A DNA stretch of 64,000 bases from Opitutaceae bacterium (GTDB lineage Bacteria > Verrucomicrobiota > Verrucomicrobiia > Opitutales > Opitutaceae): positions 62,001 to 126,000 of the forward strand of contig JAGYIG010000006.1 of assembly GCA_018402455.1 (NCBI GenBank), written 5' to 3'. The position numbers and the translations under genes were made by a program. The number at the start of each line of letters is the position of its first letter. Within the stretch, counting starts at the first letter, position 1. The notes beneath the pieces were generated by a model. It made no database searches. It was not told the origin of the DNA and worked only from the letters and a program-made list of their open reading frames with translations. Shown piece after piece: positions 53,136 to 62,743 of the stretch.

Positions 53136-54410
53136 ATGCCCACCGCCAAAAAGATCTCCGCCGCCTACAAACTCGCCCAAGACGCCTATGCCGCCGTCGG
53201 TGTGGACACCGAAAAAGCGATCAAACGCGCCCTCGCCCTGCCCATTTCGTTGCACTGTTGGCAAACCGATGATGTCGCGGGACTCGAACCTCCTCGCGAA
53301 GGCCTCGATGGTGGCGGGATCATGGCGACCGGCGGCTATCCCGGCCGCGCCCGCAACGGCGACGAAATGCGCAGCGACCTCAGCAAGGTCCTTTCCCTCC
53401 TGCCGGGCAAACAACGGCTCAACCTGCACGCCTTCTATGCCGAAACGGACGGCAAACCGGTCGACCGGGATGCCCTGCAACCGGAACATTTCAGCAACTG
53501 GGTGAGCTGGGCCCGGCGCGAACGCATTGGGCTGGACTTCAACCCCACCTACTTCGCGCATCCGCTCGCCAACGCGGGCTTCACGCTGGCTCACGCCGAC
53601 CCGTCGGTGCGTCAGTTCTGGATCGAGCATGGCAAGGTGAGCCGGCGCATCGCTCAGCACTTTGCCGAGAAACTGCGCACGCCCTGCGTGAACAACCACT
53701 GGGTCCCGGACGGTGCCAAGGATGCTCCGGCGGATCGGTTTGCCCCGCGCCACCGTCTCGCCGAATCCTATGACGCCATCTTCGCCGACGAGTCGGTGGA
53801 TACCGCCAAGTGCATCGATGCGGTGGAGGGCAAGTTGTTCGGACTGGGCAGTGAGGAATACGTGGTGGGCTCGCAGGAGTTCTACTCCAACTACGCGCTC
53901 ACCCGTCAGAAAATGCTCTGCCTCGATCTCGGTCACTACCACCCCACCGAATCCGTCGCCGACAAGGTCTCCGCCCACCTTGAATTCCATCCGAAACTCC
54001 TCGTCCATACGAGCCGACCGGTGCGTTGGGACAGCGACCACGTCGTCACGCTCGACGATGCCGTGCGCAACTTCTTCCTCGAAATCGCCCGCGGCAACGC
54101 GTGGAACCGCATCACCATCGCCCTCGATTTTTTCGACGCCTCCATCAACCGCATTGCCGCCTACGTGATCGGCACCCGCGCCACGCGCCAGGCCATGCTC
54201 TGCGGACTGCTCGACCCCACCGCTCAATTGCAAGCGGCCGAGAACGAGGGCCGGGGACACGAGCGCCTCGCCTTGATGGAGTATACCCGCGCCCTGCCCT
54301 GGGGGGCGGTCTGGGACGAACTGTGCCGCCGGGACGATGTGCCCGCCGGAGCCGATTGGCTCAAAGAGGTGGCGCGCTACGAAAAGGCCGTATTGTCGAA
54401 ACGGGACTGA
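53136..54410 (+). CDS. rhaA: L-rhamnose isomerase
   Basis: Converts L-rhamnose to L-rhamnulose, the first step of rhamnose breakdown. 424 residues, usual length. Typical motifs are 'LPISLHCWQTDDVAGLE', 'ATGGYPGRARNGDEMRSDL', 'GLDFNPTYFAHPLA', 'TPCVNNHWVPDGAKD', 'CLDLGHYHPTESVADKVSA' and 'VRWDSDHVVTLDD'. These contain the metal-binding Glu, Asp and His residues. It follows rhaB, and no rhaD (aldolase) is seen; that step may be encoded elsewhere. Confidence 0.95.
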   Translation: MPTAKKISAAYKLAQDAYAAVGVDTEKAIKRALALPISLHCWQTDDVAGLEPPREGLDGGGIMATGGYPGRARNGDEMRSDLSKVLSLLPGKQRLNLHAFYAETDGKPVDRDALQPEHFSNWVSWARRERIGLDFNPTYFAHPLANAGFTLAHADPSVRQFWIEHGKVSRRIAQHFAEKLRTPCVNNHWVPDGAKDAPADRFAPRHRLAESYDAIFADESVDTAKCIDAVEGKLFGLGSEEYVVGSQEFYSNYALTRQKMLCLDLGHYHPTESVADKVSAHLEFHPKLLVHTSRPVRWDSDHVVTLDDAVRNFFLEIARGNAWNRITIALDFFDASINRIAAYVIGTRATRQAMLCGLLDPTAQLQAAENEGRGHERLALMEYTRALPWGAVWDELCRRDDVPAGADWLKEVARYEKAVLSKRD

Positions 54411-54669
54411 TTCGGGCGCGGCCGCTTCCGCGACGCCTTCGTCCGAGGATAAAACGCCAGCACTTCATTCAGCCAACGCCGCCCAAGCCAACCGCGATGC
54501 CCCGCCTCTCCGCCCCTCCCTTTCTTTTCTTCCCAAGCCACGGCCCTACGCCGAAAGTGAGGCCGCACCCGATCCACCAAACCCGCGTCCATCGCTGGCC
54601 TTTTGCGGAGGCCCCCGCCCCCCGCGGGTAAACCCTTCCTGCTCTCCCCACTCTCCTCTCCCTGTTATC

Positions 54670-56169
54670 ATGAACTCCTCCGACTCCGACGTTGTGCTCA
54701 TTGGCAGCGGCATCATGTCCTCCACGCTGGGCGTGTTGCTGAAGCGCTTGAACCCGAAACTCCGCATCACCCTCTATGAGGTGGCGGATGAACTGTCGCC
54801 CGAGGCATCGGACGGCTGGCACAACGCTGGCACCGGCCACGCCGGCATTTGCGAACTCAGCTACACGCCCCACCCCGAGCCCGATGGATCGGTCAACGTC
54901 ACGAAGGCGATCGACATTTTCCAAGAATTCGAGGCCTCCCTCCAGTTCTGGGCGCAGGGGGTGGCCGATGGCGTGCTCTCCCGGCCCACCGATTTCATCA
55001 ACCCCGTGCCGCACATCAGCTTCGTGCGCACGGAAGAACAGGTGGCCTACCTGCGGGCCCGGCATGCCGGCATGTCCGCCCATCATTTCTTCACGCCCAT
55101 GGAGTTTTCGACCGACCCCGCCAAGATCGCCGCATGGGCTCCCCTCTTGACGGAATCCCGGGGCGACGAGGCCATCGCCGCCACCAAGATGAACGGCGGC
55201 AGCGATGTGAATTTCGGGGCCATCGCCCGCCAGCTCTGCGCTTGGTTGGACGCGCAGGAGGGCTGCAAGGTCCTGACCGGTCATCGCGTCACCGATCTCC
55301 AGCGCCGGGCGGATGGCAAGAGCTGGGACGTCACCACTCAGCGCCGCTTCGACGACAGCGCGTTCACCGCTTCCACCGATTTCATTTTTGTGGGGGCCGG
55401 TGGTGGCAGCATCCTGCTGTTGCAAAAAGCCGGCTTGCCCGAGGCCTGGGGGCTGGGTGGTTTCCCGATCGGCGGCGAATGGTTGGTCTGCGACAACCCC
55501 GCAGTGGTGTCCCGTCACGAAGCCAAAGTCTACGGCCAGTCGCCCGGCGCGGCGCCCACGATGGCCGTGCCTCATCTCGACACCCGCATCATCGATGGCC
55601 GCAAGAGCCTGCTCTTCGGCCCCTACGCCGCGTGGACGACGAAATACCTGCACCGTCACGGCAGCTACACCGACCTGCCCCGTTCCATCAAATTTCACAA
55701 CCTGGCGACCCTGCTGAAAATCGGCATCAGCAACCTCGATTTGATTGGCTACCTCGTGCAGCAGGGCACCCAAAGCATGGAAGACCGGCTGGAGGTGCTG
55801 CGCGAATTCTACCCGGCGGCCAAGGCGACCGACTGGCGCCTGATCGAGGCCGGGATTCGCGTGCAAGCCATCAAACAGACCGATGGCGAGGCCGGCATCG
55901 TGCACTATGGCACCGAGGTGCTCACGAGTGCCGATCGCAGTGTGTCCGCCCTGCTCGGGGCCTCCCCCGGAGCCTCCACCTCCGTGCACATCGTCACGGA
56001 GGTAATCCGGAAGAGCTTCCCGGATCTGCTCGCAGGCGAGGAGGGCGTGGCCCGGATGCGGGCCATCGTTCCCACCTTTGACCGGGACCTGAAGTCGCCC
56101 GAGGCCGCGAGCACTTTCCGTGAACTGGCTCGCCCCGCCCGCGAAAAATTGGGTTTGGCGTTCGATTAG
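54670..56169 (+). CDS. mqo: Malate:quinone oxidoreductase
   Basis: Oxidises malate to oxaloacetate and passes electrons to quinones, an FAD enzyme at the membrane. The FAD-binding start reads 'DVVLIGSGIMSSTLGVLLK', the typical Mqo motif; 'SDGWHNAGTGHAGICELSY' and 'FIFVGAGGGSILLLQKAGL' are the family signatures. I chose ATG 54670 since 'MNSSDSDVVLIGSG' gives 499 residues; upstream in-frame sequence overlaps the rhaA 3' end. Neighbours give no clear link to rhamnose. Confidence 0.95.
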   Translation: MNSSDSDVVLIGSGIMSSTLGVLLKRLNPKLRITLYEVADELSPEASDGWHNAGTGHAGICELSYTPHPEPDGSVNVTKAIDIFQEFEASLQFWAQGVADGVLSRPTDFINPVPHISFVRTEEQVAYLRARHAGMSAHHFFTPMEFSTDPAKIAAWAPLLTESRGDEAIAATKMNGGSDVNFGAIARQLCAWLDAQEGCKVLTGHRVTDLQRRADGKSWDVTTQRRFDDSAFTASTDFIFVGAGGGSILLLQKAGLPEAWGLGGFPIGGEWLVCDNPAVVSRHEAKVYGQSPGAAPTMAVPHLDTRIIDGRKSLLFGPYAAWTTKYLHRHGSYTDLPRSIKFHNLATLLKIGISNLDLIGYLVQQGTQSMEDRLEVLREFYPAAKATDWRLIEAGIRVQAIKQTDGEAGIVHYGTEVLTSADRSVSALLGASPGASTSVHIVTEVIRKSFPDLLAGEEGVARMRAIVPTFDRDLKSPEAASTFRELARPAREKLGLAFD

Positions 56170-56235
56170 ATTTCACCCGGGAAAACGTTTCACAAAGCGT
56201 TTGCGCCCCTCGCCTTCTTTCCAACGCTCCCCGCG

Positions 56236-57297
56236 ATGAATCTCGCGAGCACGCCCGGGCGACTGCGGGGCCTCATGGCCTTGGCGTTGGCGTGCGTCCC
56301 TTTGGCCGGAAGCGAAGTGCCTCCGGCCACCGATACCCCGCCGGACACCGAAGCCGAAGCGGCGGCGCCGCCGACCCCGCTTTTGGATCGATTCGAGGCG
56401 AGTATCGCCAACACCGTCAATGGATCGGCCCGGTGGGTGGACGGTTTTTTCGGCGATTCCCGTCAGTCCCCGGATTCTCCGGCGGCGTTCGGTCGTCTCT
56501 ATTTCATGCCCTATTTCTACGAATACAATGGGCTCAAAACCGAAACCCGCTTTCGCGCCTACTATCCTTTGGATAATTTCAATGCTCGCTTCAGCGCCGT
56601 GATCGGTCGCGGCGACGAGGATGAGCTCATCGCCAATGATCACGGTTTCGAAAGCCTGCTCCCGCGCAACAACAGTGAAGATGCCTGGCTGGCAGGGTTT
56701 GGCTACAAGCCCCCCTGGGGCCAGGACGGTCGCTTCTCCCTCGGGGCCGGGGTCAAGTTTGACTGGCCCGTCGACCCCTACGTCCGCGCTTCCTATCGCC
56801 TGATACACAATTTCAACGAGGCCAACATGCTCCGGTTTCGCCAATCGGTGTATTGGCAGAACACCGAAAACATTGGGGGGATTACCAGCATCGACCTCGA
56901 GCGACGGACTACGGCGGACAACCTTTTGCGGTGGTCCAACTGGTTCAAGATGTCCGGCAAAACCGAGGAGGTTCGCTATGATTCCCGCCTCGCCCTCTAT
57001 CGAAACCTGAAAAACGATCGCGGGGTGGTGTTCGCCCTGGCCATCCGCGGGGATTCGGGCGCCCCGGTGCCCGTGCGCGACTACGGCATCTACGGGGTCT
57101 ACCGCCAGCGGATGTGGCGGGAATGGTTCTACGGCCAGATGCTGGCCGGCGTCGCCGGCTATCGGGAAGACCAATGGAGCGAGCGCCGCCTGGCCGTGAT
57201 CTTTGGGATCGGTTTCGAGATTTTCTTTTCCGCCAATCAGAACTCCACCGACGATCTGAGCGCCGCCATGCCGTGGACTTTGAACGGGCGCCGTTAG
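56236..57297 (+). CDS. Outer-membrane-type beta-barrel hypothetical protein
   Basis: 353 residues. A signal peptide of about 25 residues ('GLMALALACVPLAGSE') is followed by a Pro/Ala/Glu-rich segment, then a region of alternating aromatic and polar strands: 'RLYFMPYFYEYNGLK', 'RFRAYYPLDNFNARFSAVIG', 'ASYRLIHNFNEANMLRFRQ', 'YGVYRQRMWREWFYGQ' and a final 'GFEIFFSANQ'. That pattern fits an outer-membrane barrel of unknown role. The YbaY-META lipoprotein starts 41 bases later. Confidence 0.75.
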   Translation: MNLASTPGRLRGLMALALACVPLAGSEVPPATDTPPDTEAEAAAPPTPLLDRFEASIANTVNGSARWVDGFFGDSRQSPDSPAAFGRLYFMPYFYEYNGLKTETRFRAYYPLDNFNARFSAVIGRGDEDELIANDHGFESLLPRNNSEDAWLAGFGYKPPWGQDGRFSLGAGVKFDWPVDPYVRASYRLIHNFNEANMLRFRQSVYWQNTENIGGITSIDLERRTTADNLLRWSNWFKMSGKTEEVRYDSRLALYRNLKNDRGVVFALAIRGDSGAPVPVRDYGIYGVYRQRMWREWFYGQMLAGVAGYREDQWSERRLAVIFGIGFEIFFSANQNSTDDLSAAMPWTLNGRR

Positions 57298-57338
57298 AAA
57301 AAATTCTAAGCTCTCCCCCCGCCAACCGTTGGACCGAT

Positions 57339-58148
57339 ATGCATTGGTATTACTTTCGAAAATGGGGCCTCTTGGCCGCCTGCCTTCCCTTGCTCGCCGG
57401 CTGCCAAACGCAGCCCCGGTCGGTGGTCGAGTCGTCCGCCGAACTCCATGGCACCATCACCTACCGCGAACGGATGCTGCTGCCGCCGGAGGCCGAAATC
57501 ACCGTTAGCTTGGAAGATGTTTCGCGGATGGATGTGGCCTCAACTGTTCTCGCCCAAAGTTCCTTTGCCGCCGACGGTTCCCCTCCCTACGCCTTCAAGC
57601 TGCCGTATGATCCCGAAGCCCTGGTCGCCGGTCATCGCTACGGACTACGGGTGCGTATCGAGCACGAGGGGCAACTCCTGTTTAGCAATGACACCCACAT
57701 CGACCCCTTCGCAGGGACCGCTGGGGAACCCCTCGCCATCGTGGTCCGCCGCGCGGGGGGCCCTTCCGACGCTCCCCGCGATCCCGCCCGGATGCCCCCC
57801 GCGGCCCTGACCAACACCTACTGGAAGGTCCTTCTCATCGACCAGGTCGCCCCCGTGGTGCCCGCCACCCAACGCGAGATCCATCTGGTCCTCCAAGACG
57901 ACGGCATCGCTCGCGGCCACGCGGGCTGCAACCGCTTTCGCGGCAGCTTCAGTCAGCCAGCGGCCGGCCTGAGTTTTGGCGGTCTCATCTCCACCCGCAT
58001 GGCGTGCGCGGAAGGCATGGACCAAGAGCAACGTTTTCTCCAAGCGCTGGCGGCCACCACCGGTTTTCAGCTCGAGGGAGATACCCTCGCCCTGATCGAC
58101 GCCGAGGGCACCCGCCGGCTCTATTTCGAAGCCGTCTATCTGCCCTGA
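57339..58148 (+). CDS. Lipoprotein with YbaY-like and META domains
   Basis: 269 residues. The signal peptide ends in a lipobox 'LLAGCQTQ' with C22 as the anchor, so it is a lipoprotein. Residues 35-130 match the YbaY type (beta-barrel, 'HGTITYRERMLLPPEAEITVSLED'). Residues 155-265 match the META/HslJ type ('YWKVLLIDQ', 'GHAGCNRFRGSFSQP', 'RMACAEGMDQEQRFL'). This pairing is common in outer-membrane stress lipoproteins. I chose ATG 57339 because it begins the signal peptide. Confidence 0.82.
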   Translation: MHWYYFRKWGLLAACLPLLAGCQTQPRSVVESSAELHGTITYRERMLLPPEAEITVSLEDVSRMDVASTVLAQSSFAADGSPPYAFKLPYDPEALVAGHRYGLRVRIEHEGQLLFSNDTHIDPFAGTAGEPLAIVVRRAGGPSDAPRDPARMPPAALTNTYWKVLLIDQVAPVVPATQREIHLVLQDDGIARGHAGCNRFRGSFSQPAAGLSFGGLISTRMACAEGMDQEQRFLQALAATTGFQLEGDTLALIDAEGTRRLYFEAVYLP

Positions 58149-58672
58149 TGCGTGAGGCGGGAGCTTCCGGGTGGGCTTCGCTCCTCTGCCACCACTGTTG
58201 CGGCGGGCGCGGCGTCAAGCGCCGCTCACGCCACCACCTCCGTCCTAGGCTCGCTGTAGGGGCTTCGCCAGATTTCAAGCCCGTCAGCCTGACCACGCCA
58301 TGCCACTCGCCGCGGTGGGCGGCGTCGCTGCCGCCTCTACCTACTCGCCGCGGCGGGCGGCGCGCCGGGCGCCGCCCCTACCTACCTGTTGCGGCGCGGC
58401 GCCGCGCCGCCTCACGACCGACTGCTTGAGGCTGTGACTGGGGCGGTTTCGCCGAAACCGCCGCTTCAGGCTGAAGGCCTACCGTCCGCGGCCTCTGCCG
58501 CTCCCGCCCACGCCACCGCCACCCCTCCAGCCTTTCAGTCCTTCAGTCCTTCAGTCTTTCAGTCTTCCCCTCCCACCGCTCCGGGGTCAGCGGCCCCGAC
58601 CCCCGCAAAGGTGCCCTTTCCGTGTGCTCAATCATGCCGTCGCCGGTTGGCCGGCGTTTAAATTAAAATCCG
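58149..58672. repeat. Large convergent intergenic region filled with hairpin elements
   Basis: No gene is visible in these 524 bases. At least five hairpin elements follow each other. They include GGCGTCAAGCGCC near 58210, a GGGGCTTCGCC element near 58260, GGGCGGCG-type copies near 58320-58380, GGCGGTTTCGCCGAAACCGCC near 58443-58463 and CCGGGGTCAGCGGCCCCGA near 58580. A short CCTTCAGT tandem is at 58530-58568. Confidence 0.8.
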
Positions 58673-59422
58673 CTAGAGAGTGGGCAGGTAGTCTTCGATA
58701 TTGGGCAGGACTTTTTTGCGGGCCCCACTCAGATGCCGGGCCAGGTATTCGTCTTCATCCCCATCGACTTCGTCCTCCGCATCGTCTCCCTCGGCTTCAT
58801 CGATGATGAGGGTCTCCGCATCCGTCACGAAGGATTTCCAATCGGCGTCTGCCTCCGCGTCGAACCAGTGCGAAAGCCGCCGGGTCTGGAGGTCGAGCAC
58901 CAGCGCCGGATTCTTGATCCGCCCTTTCTTCACCATGTCGACCAGACACGGGATGTGGCGCTTGGCGAAACGGGCCATATACTCGGACAGCCATTTGTTC
59001 GCCACATCCTCCCGCCGGTTGAGGAGCGCAATATCGGAAAAATGGATACACGCGTCATACCAGTGCAGCAGGGGCGGGTGCTGCTCCAGCATCCGGCAAT
59101 GCACGACACAGATCACCCGGGCGAGCTCCACCCCGGTCCGCTGCAACCAAGCCTTGAAGGCCTCAATCTGGTCCACCGGATTCGCCCGGCCATCGAGGAT
59201 GAAAAACCCCACCCCAGCGTCCGCCGGCCATGCCGCGGCCATTTCGCCGTCATCGTCCCAGCGCCACACGGTTTCGGTGGCGGTCGCCTCGGATTCCGCG
59301 CCGAAGACCACGGACCGATCATTTTCATCCAGCCCACCGGCGATCAAATCCTGCACCACGTCGCGCCGGCCCGACCCCACCGCGCCCAACACGAGGTAAA
59401 CGATCGGCGGTTCGTCGCTCAT
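58673..59422 (-). CDS. Hypothetical protein with degenerate P-loop
   Basis: 249 residues, acidic at the C-terminus ('[18 protein letters not shown]'). It starts with '[21 protein letters not shown]', a P-loop-like motif in which the usual Lys and Ser/Thr are both Arg. '[17 protein letters not shown]' and '[15 protein letters not shown]' resemble the switch and strand regions of CobW-type GTPases. It may have lost nucleotide hydrolysis. The start overlaps the aroC stop (ATGA), so the two are coupled. Confidence 0.7.
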   Translation of the reverse strand: MSDEPPIVYLVLGAVGSGRRDVVQDLIAGGLDENDRSVVFGAESEATATETVWRWDDDGEMAAAWPADAGVGFFILDGRANPVDQIEAFKAWLQRTGVELARVICVVHCRMLEQHPPLLHWYDACIHFSDIALLNRREDVANKWLSEYMARFAKRHIPCLVDMVKKGRIKNPALVLDLQTRRLSHWFDAEADADWKSFVTDAETLIIDEAEGDDAEDEVDGDEDEYLARHLSGARKKVLPNIEDYLPTL

Positions 59423-60507
59423 GAGGCAAAGGTGGCTGTCTGGGCCTGATGACGCATGGCGTGGTCGACCAGCACCAGCGCCGCCATGGCCTCCACGATG
59501 GGCACGGCGCGCGGGACCACGCAGGGGTCGTGACGCCCCCGGCCCATCAGCTCCGTTGCGGTGCCGGCGGTGTCAACGGTGGCTTGGGCCTGCAAAATCG
59601 TGGCGGTGGGTTTGAAGGCGACCCGAAAGACCAGTTCCTCGCCGTTGGAGATGCCCCCCTGCACCCCGCCCGAGCGGTTGGATTGCGTGCGCACTGTGCC
59701 GTCCCGGTTTTCGAACAGGTCATTGTGTTCACTGCCCTTTTGCCAGGTGCCGCCAAATCCACTGCCCACCTCAAAACCTTTGGTGGCCGGCAACGACAGC
59801 ATGGCCTTGGCCAGGTCGGCCTCCAAGCGGTCAAACACCGGCTCCCCCCAGCCCACCGGCAATCCCTGCACCCGGCACTCAATCACGCCCCCCACCGAAT
59901 CGCCGGCGGACCGCACCGCCTTGATGCGCTCAATCATAGCCGCCGCCGTGGCCGGATGGGGACAGCGCACCGGCGTCGCCTCAATCGCCTCAGGGCTGGG
60001 AAACTCCGTCAATGCGCCCTCGGGCACCGCAATGTCATGGACCCGGGTGATAAAGGCGCGCACCTGAATCCCGCCCAGGAGTTTCTTGGCGAAAACCCCC
60101 GCCGCCACGCGACCAACGGTCTCGCGGGCCGAACTGCGCCCCCCTCCCCGGTGGTCGCGATGGCCATATTTGGTCGCGTAGGTGAAGTCCGCATGAGACG
60201 GGCGGAACTTGTCCTTCATCTCATCGTAGGCTCCGGGACGCTGATCGGCGTTGCGCACCATCAAGGAAATTGGCGTGCCGGTCGTGCGGCCCTCGAAGAC
60301 GCCGGAAAGGATTTCGACCTGATCGGCCTCCTTGCGGGGCGTCACAATGTCACTTTGCCCCGGACGGCGACGGTCGAGTTCCGCCTGAATCTCCGCGGCG
60401 GTGATTTCGAGCCGCGGAGGACATCCGTCAATGACCACGCCGACGGCGGGCCCATGGCTTTCGCCCCAAGTGGTGATTTGAAAGAGTTTGCCGAAAGTGT
60501 TGGGCAT
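59419..60507 (-). CDS. aroC: Chorismate synthase
   Basis: Converts EPSP to chorismate with FMN, the last step of the shikimate pathway. 362 residues. Family motifs seen are '[19 protein letters not shown]', '[19 protein letters not shown]', '[23 protein letters not shown]', '[16 protein letters not shown]' and '[20 protein letters not shown]'. ATG 60507 is the natural start ('[12 protein letters not shown]'). The stop overlaps the next gene's start (ATGA). Confidence 0.96.
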   Translation of the reverse strand: MPNTFGKLFQITTWGESHGPAVGVVIDGCPPRLEITAAEIQAELDRRRPGQSDIVTPRKEADQVEILSGVFEGRTTGTPISLMVRNADQRPGAYDEMKDKFRPSHADFTYATKYGHRDHRGGGRSSARETVGRVAAGVFAKKLLGGIQVRAFITRVHDIAVPEGALTEFPSPEAIEATPVRCPHPATAAAMIERIKAVRSAGDSVGGVIECRVQGLPVGWGEPVFDRLEADLAKAMLSLPATKGFEVGSGFGGTWQKGSEHNDLFENRDGTVRTQSNRSGGVQGGISNGEELVFRVAFKPTATILQAQATVDTAGTATELMGRGRHDPCVVPRAVPIVEAMAALVLVDHAMRHQAQTATFAS

Positions 60508-60688
60508 GTCTGGGCAGACGGTTAGAGGAGCAAACTTCGCTCGCAAGTGCCAAAATAACGCAACTTCCCCACCGATTGGGCGTCTGTAGATCACATCCAA
60601 CCCACATCGCGATTTACATAGTGGCCTGCTTCCTCTTCGTTTTGCCCTCGGAGCCGTTCTGACTCCCCCCCAATTTTTCGAACTTCTC

Positions 60689-62734
60689 ATGCGATTCACC
60701 GCCACGATCCTCCGCCTCACCTGCTTGGCCTTGCTGTTGGTGGGGGGACCCTTGAGCGCTCAAGAGGACGCCGCAGCCCGTCCCGCGACCCTGCTTTCCC
60801 CCAGCCTCACCCCCCTCTCCAATGAAGTGCTGGCCGATGGGATCAATATCCCCGAAGGGCCCATTGACGCGGCCCTCGGGCTGATCGAGATTCTGACCGG
60901 ACGCACCGTGCTGCGGGCCCAGAGCCTGCCGCAGACCCCCTTCACGCTGATCATCGCGCAACCCGTGACCCACGCGGAGGCCCTCCTCGCCATCGAAACG
61001 ACCCTGGCGTTGAACGGCGTCGCCGTCGCCCCCCTGGGCGAGCGTTTTGTCAAAGTCGTGCCCATCGGGTCCGTGCGAATCGAATCTCCCGAGTTGATCG
61101 AGGGCTCGACCCTGAACCTCAACCCCAGCGGCCGGATCGCCACCAAGTTGTTTACCTTCGAGTTCGTGCAGGTGGGGCAATTCGGCGGCAAGATCGCCTC
61201 CTTGCTCAACCCGCAGCTCGGTGGCGCCATGCCCTTTGAGCAGGCCAACGCCCTGCTGGTCACGGACAGTATCAGCACCCTGCAACGCATCGAGTTGCTC
61301 GTGGAGCAACTCGACCAGCCCAACGTCTCTTCCCTCGAGCCGAAATTCTACCCGTTGGTCTACGCCAAGGCCTCCGACCTGGCGAACCAGATGCGCAACA
61401 TCCTGCAGGGCCCCGCCTCCCAACAGCTCGGCACGAGCACCTCGTTCAATGCCGACGACCGCACCAACCAGATCATCGTCATCTCCGACCAGCGGTTGCA
61501 CCCGTTTTTCGACAAGCTGATCGCGCGCCTCGATGTGCGATCCGACCCCAATACCCGCAATGAGATCATCTATCTCAAACACGCCGACGCGACCGAGGTC
61601 GCCTCGTTGGTGAGCAATTTGGTGTCGGGGCAAAATCAAGCCACTTCCCGCTCGGAGTCCGCTCGCCGACCCAGCAATCAGGCCACCCCCACCCCTGCGG
61701 TCCAAACCGTCGCCGCCAACGTCGGCGTGGCCTCCAACGAGTTCAGCCAACTCGTCACCATCCTGCCCGACGAACGCAGCAACGCCGTCGTCGTCAGCGG
61801 CACGGTGGAAGACATTCGCTTGATCAAGGAATTGATTGATCAAATCGACGTGCTGCTGGCCCAGGTGCGGATCGAAGTGGTGATCGCCGAAGTCACCCTC
61901 ACCGATGCCGCCAGCACCGGCATCAGTGAACTCGGCCTGCTCGTGCAGGACGGCAAGCTGGTCGGTTTCAACGGCGGCGGGCCCGGCTTCGGCATTTCCG
62001 GAACCGGTTTTGAAACGGCCGGCGGCGGCGTCGAGGACTTCGCCTCCCAAAACTTCGCACTGCTGTCGGGCTATACCCTCACCGGCGTCATCAGCCTCGG
62101 CACCACCCCCCGGACCAACAACGCGGAATTCCTCCAAGTGCCCGCCGTGGTCACGACCCACAACAAGGAAGCGGAGTTCTTTGTCGGCCAAGACATCCCC
62201 GTCCTCGGCAGCTTCATTCCCGATGCCGCCGGGTCCAACGTGACCACCGGCTCCACCGCCTACCGCACCACCGTGAACAACCGGCAGGTGGGTATCCGCC
62301 TGATCGTCAAACCGCTCATCGGCAGCAACGGCTCGGTGCAACTGGAGATTGAACAGGTGGTCGAGGACGTGATCGGCAACACCACCATCGACGGCAACCC
62401 GCAACCCATCGTCGGCCAACGGGAAATGAAGTCCTTCATCAGCGTGCAGGACGGCGAGATCATCGTCATGGGCGGCCTCCAACGCGGCAACAATCGCAAG
62501 GAGACCAACCGCTTCGGCCCCCTCCCCTTTATCGGCGATCTGCTGGGCCTGCGCACCCGCTCCAATGAAAAGACCGACCTGATCTTTTTTCTCCGGCCCA
62601 CCATCCTGAGTGCGGGCGGCACGGATAACGAGGGTGCCATGAACCGGGTCGATAAAATGCCCAACGCGGAACAGGTAAAACGCGCGTTGAACAGAGAGCC
62701 GTTGGAAAAACCCAAGACCAACTTTTTCCCCTAA
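60689..62734 (+). CDS. gspD: Type II secretion system secretin / GspD family protein
   Basis: 681 residues. A signal peptide of about 24 residues ('[15 protein letters not shown]') leads. Periplasmic N-domains follow ('[18 protein letters not shown]', '[23 protein letters not shown]', '[20 protein letters not shown]', '[18 protein letters not shown]'). The secretin core is at the C-terminus: '[15 protein letters not shown]', '[21 protein letters not shown]' and '[12 protein letters not shown]', with '[21 protein letters not shown]'. It forms the outer-membrane pore of a type II secretion or type IV pilus-like machine. gspE follows nine bases later. Confidence 0.92.
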   Translation: MRFTATILRLTCLALLLVGGPLSAQEDAAARPATLLSPSLTPLSNEVLADGINIPEGPIDAALGLIEILTGRTVLRAQSLPQTPFTLIIAQPVTHAEALLAIETTLALNGVAVAPLGERFVKVVPIGSVRIESPELIEGSTLNLNPSGRIATKLFTFEFVQVGQFGGKIASLLNPQLGGAMPFEQANALLVTDSISTLQRIELLVEQLDQPNVSSLEPKFYPLVYAKASDLANQMRNILQGPASQQLGTSTSFNADDRTNQIIVISDQRLHPFFDKLIARLDVRSDPNTRNEIIYLKHADATEVASLVSNLVSGQNQATSRSESARRPSNQATPTPAVQTVAANVGVASNEFSQLVTILPDERSNAVVVSGTVEDIRLIKELIDQIDVLLAQVRIEVVIAEVTLTDAASTGISELGLLVQDGKLVGFNGGGPGFGISGTGFETAGGGVEDFASQNFALLSGYTLTGVISLGTTPRTNNAEFLQVPAVVTTHNKEAEFFVGQDIPVLGSFIPDAAGSNVTTGSTAYRTTVNNRQVGIRLIVKPLIGSNGSVQLEIEQVVEDVIGNTTIDGNPQPIVGQREMKSFISVQDGEIIVMGGLQRGNNRKETNRFGPLPFIGDLLGLRTRSNEKTDLIFFLRPTILSAGGTDNEGAMNRVDKMPNAEQVKRALNREPLEKPKTNFFP

Positions 62735-62743
62735 TCGCGACCC

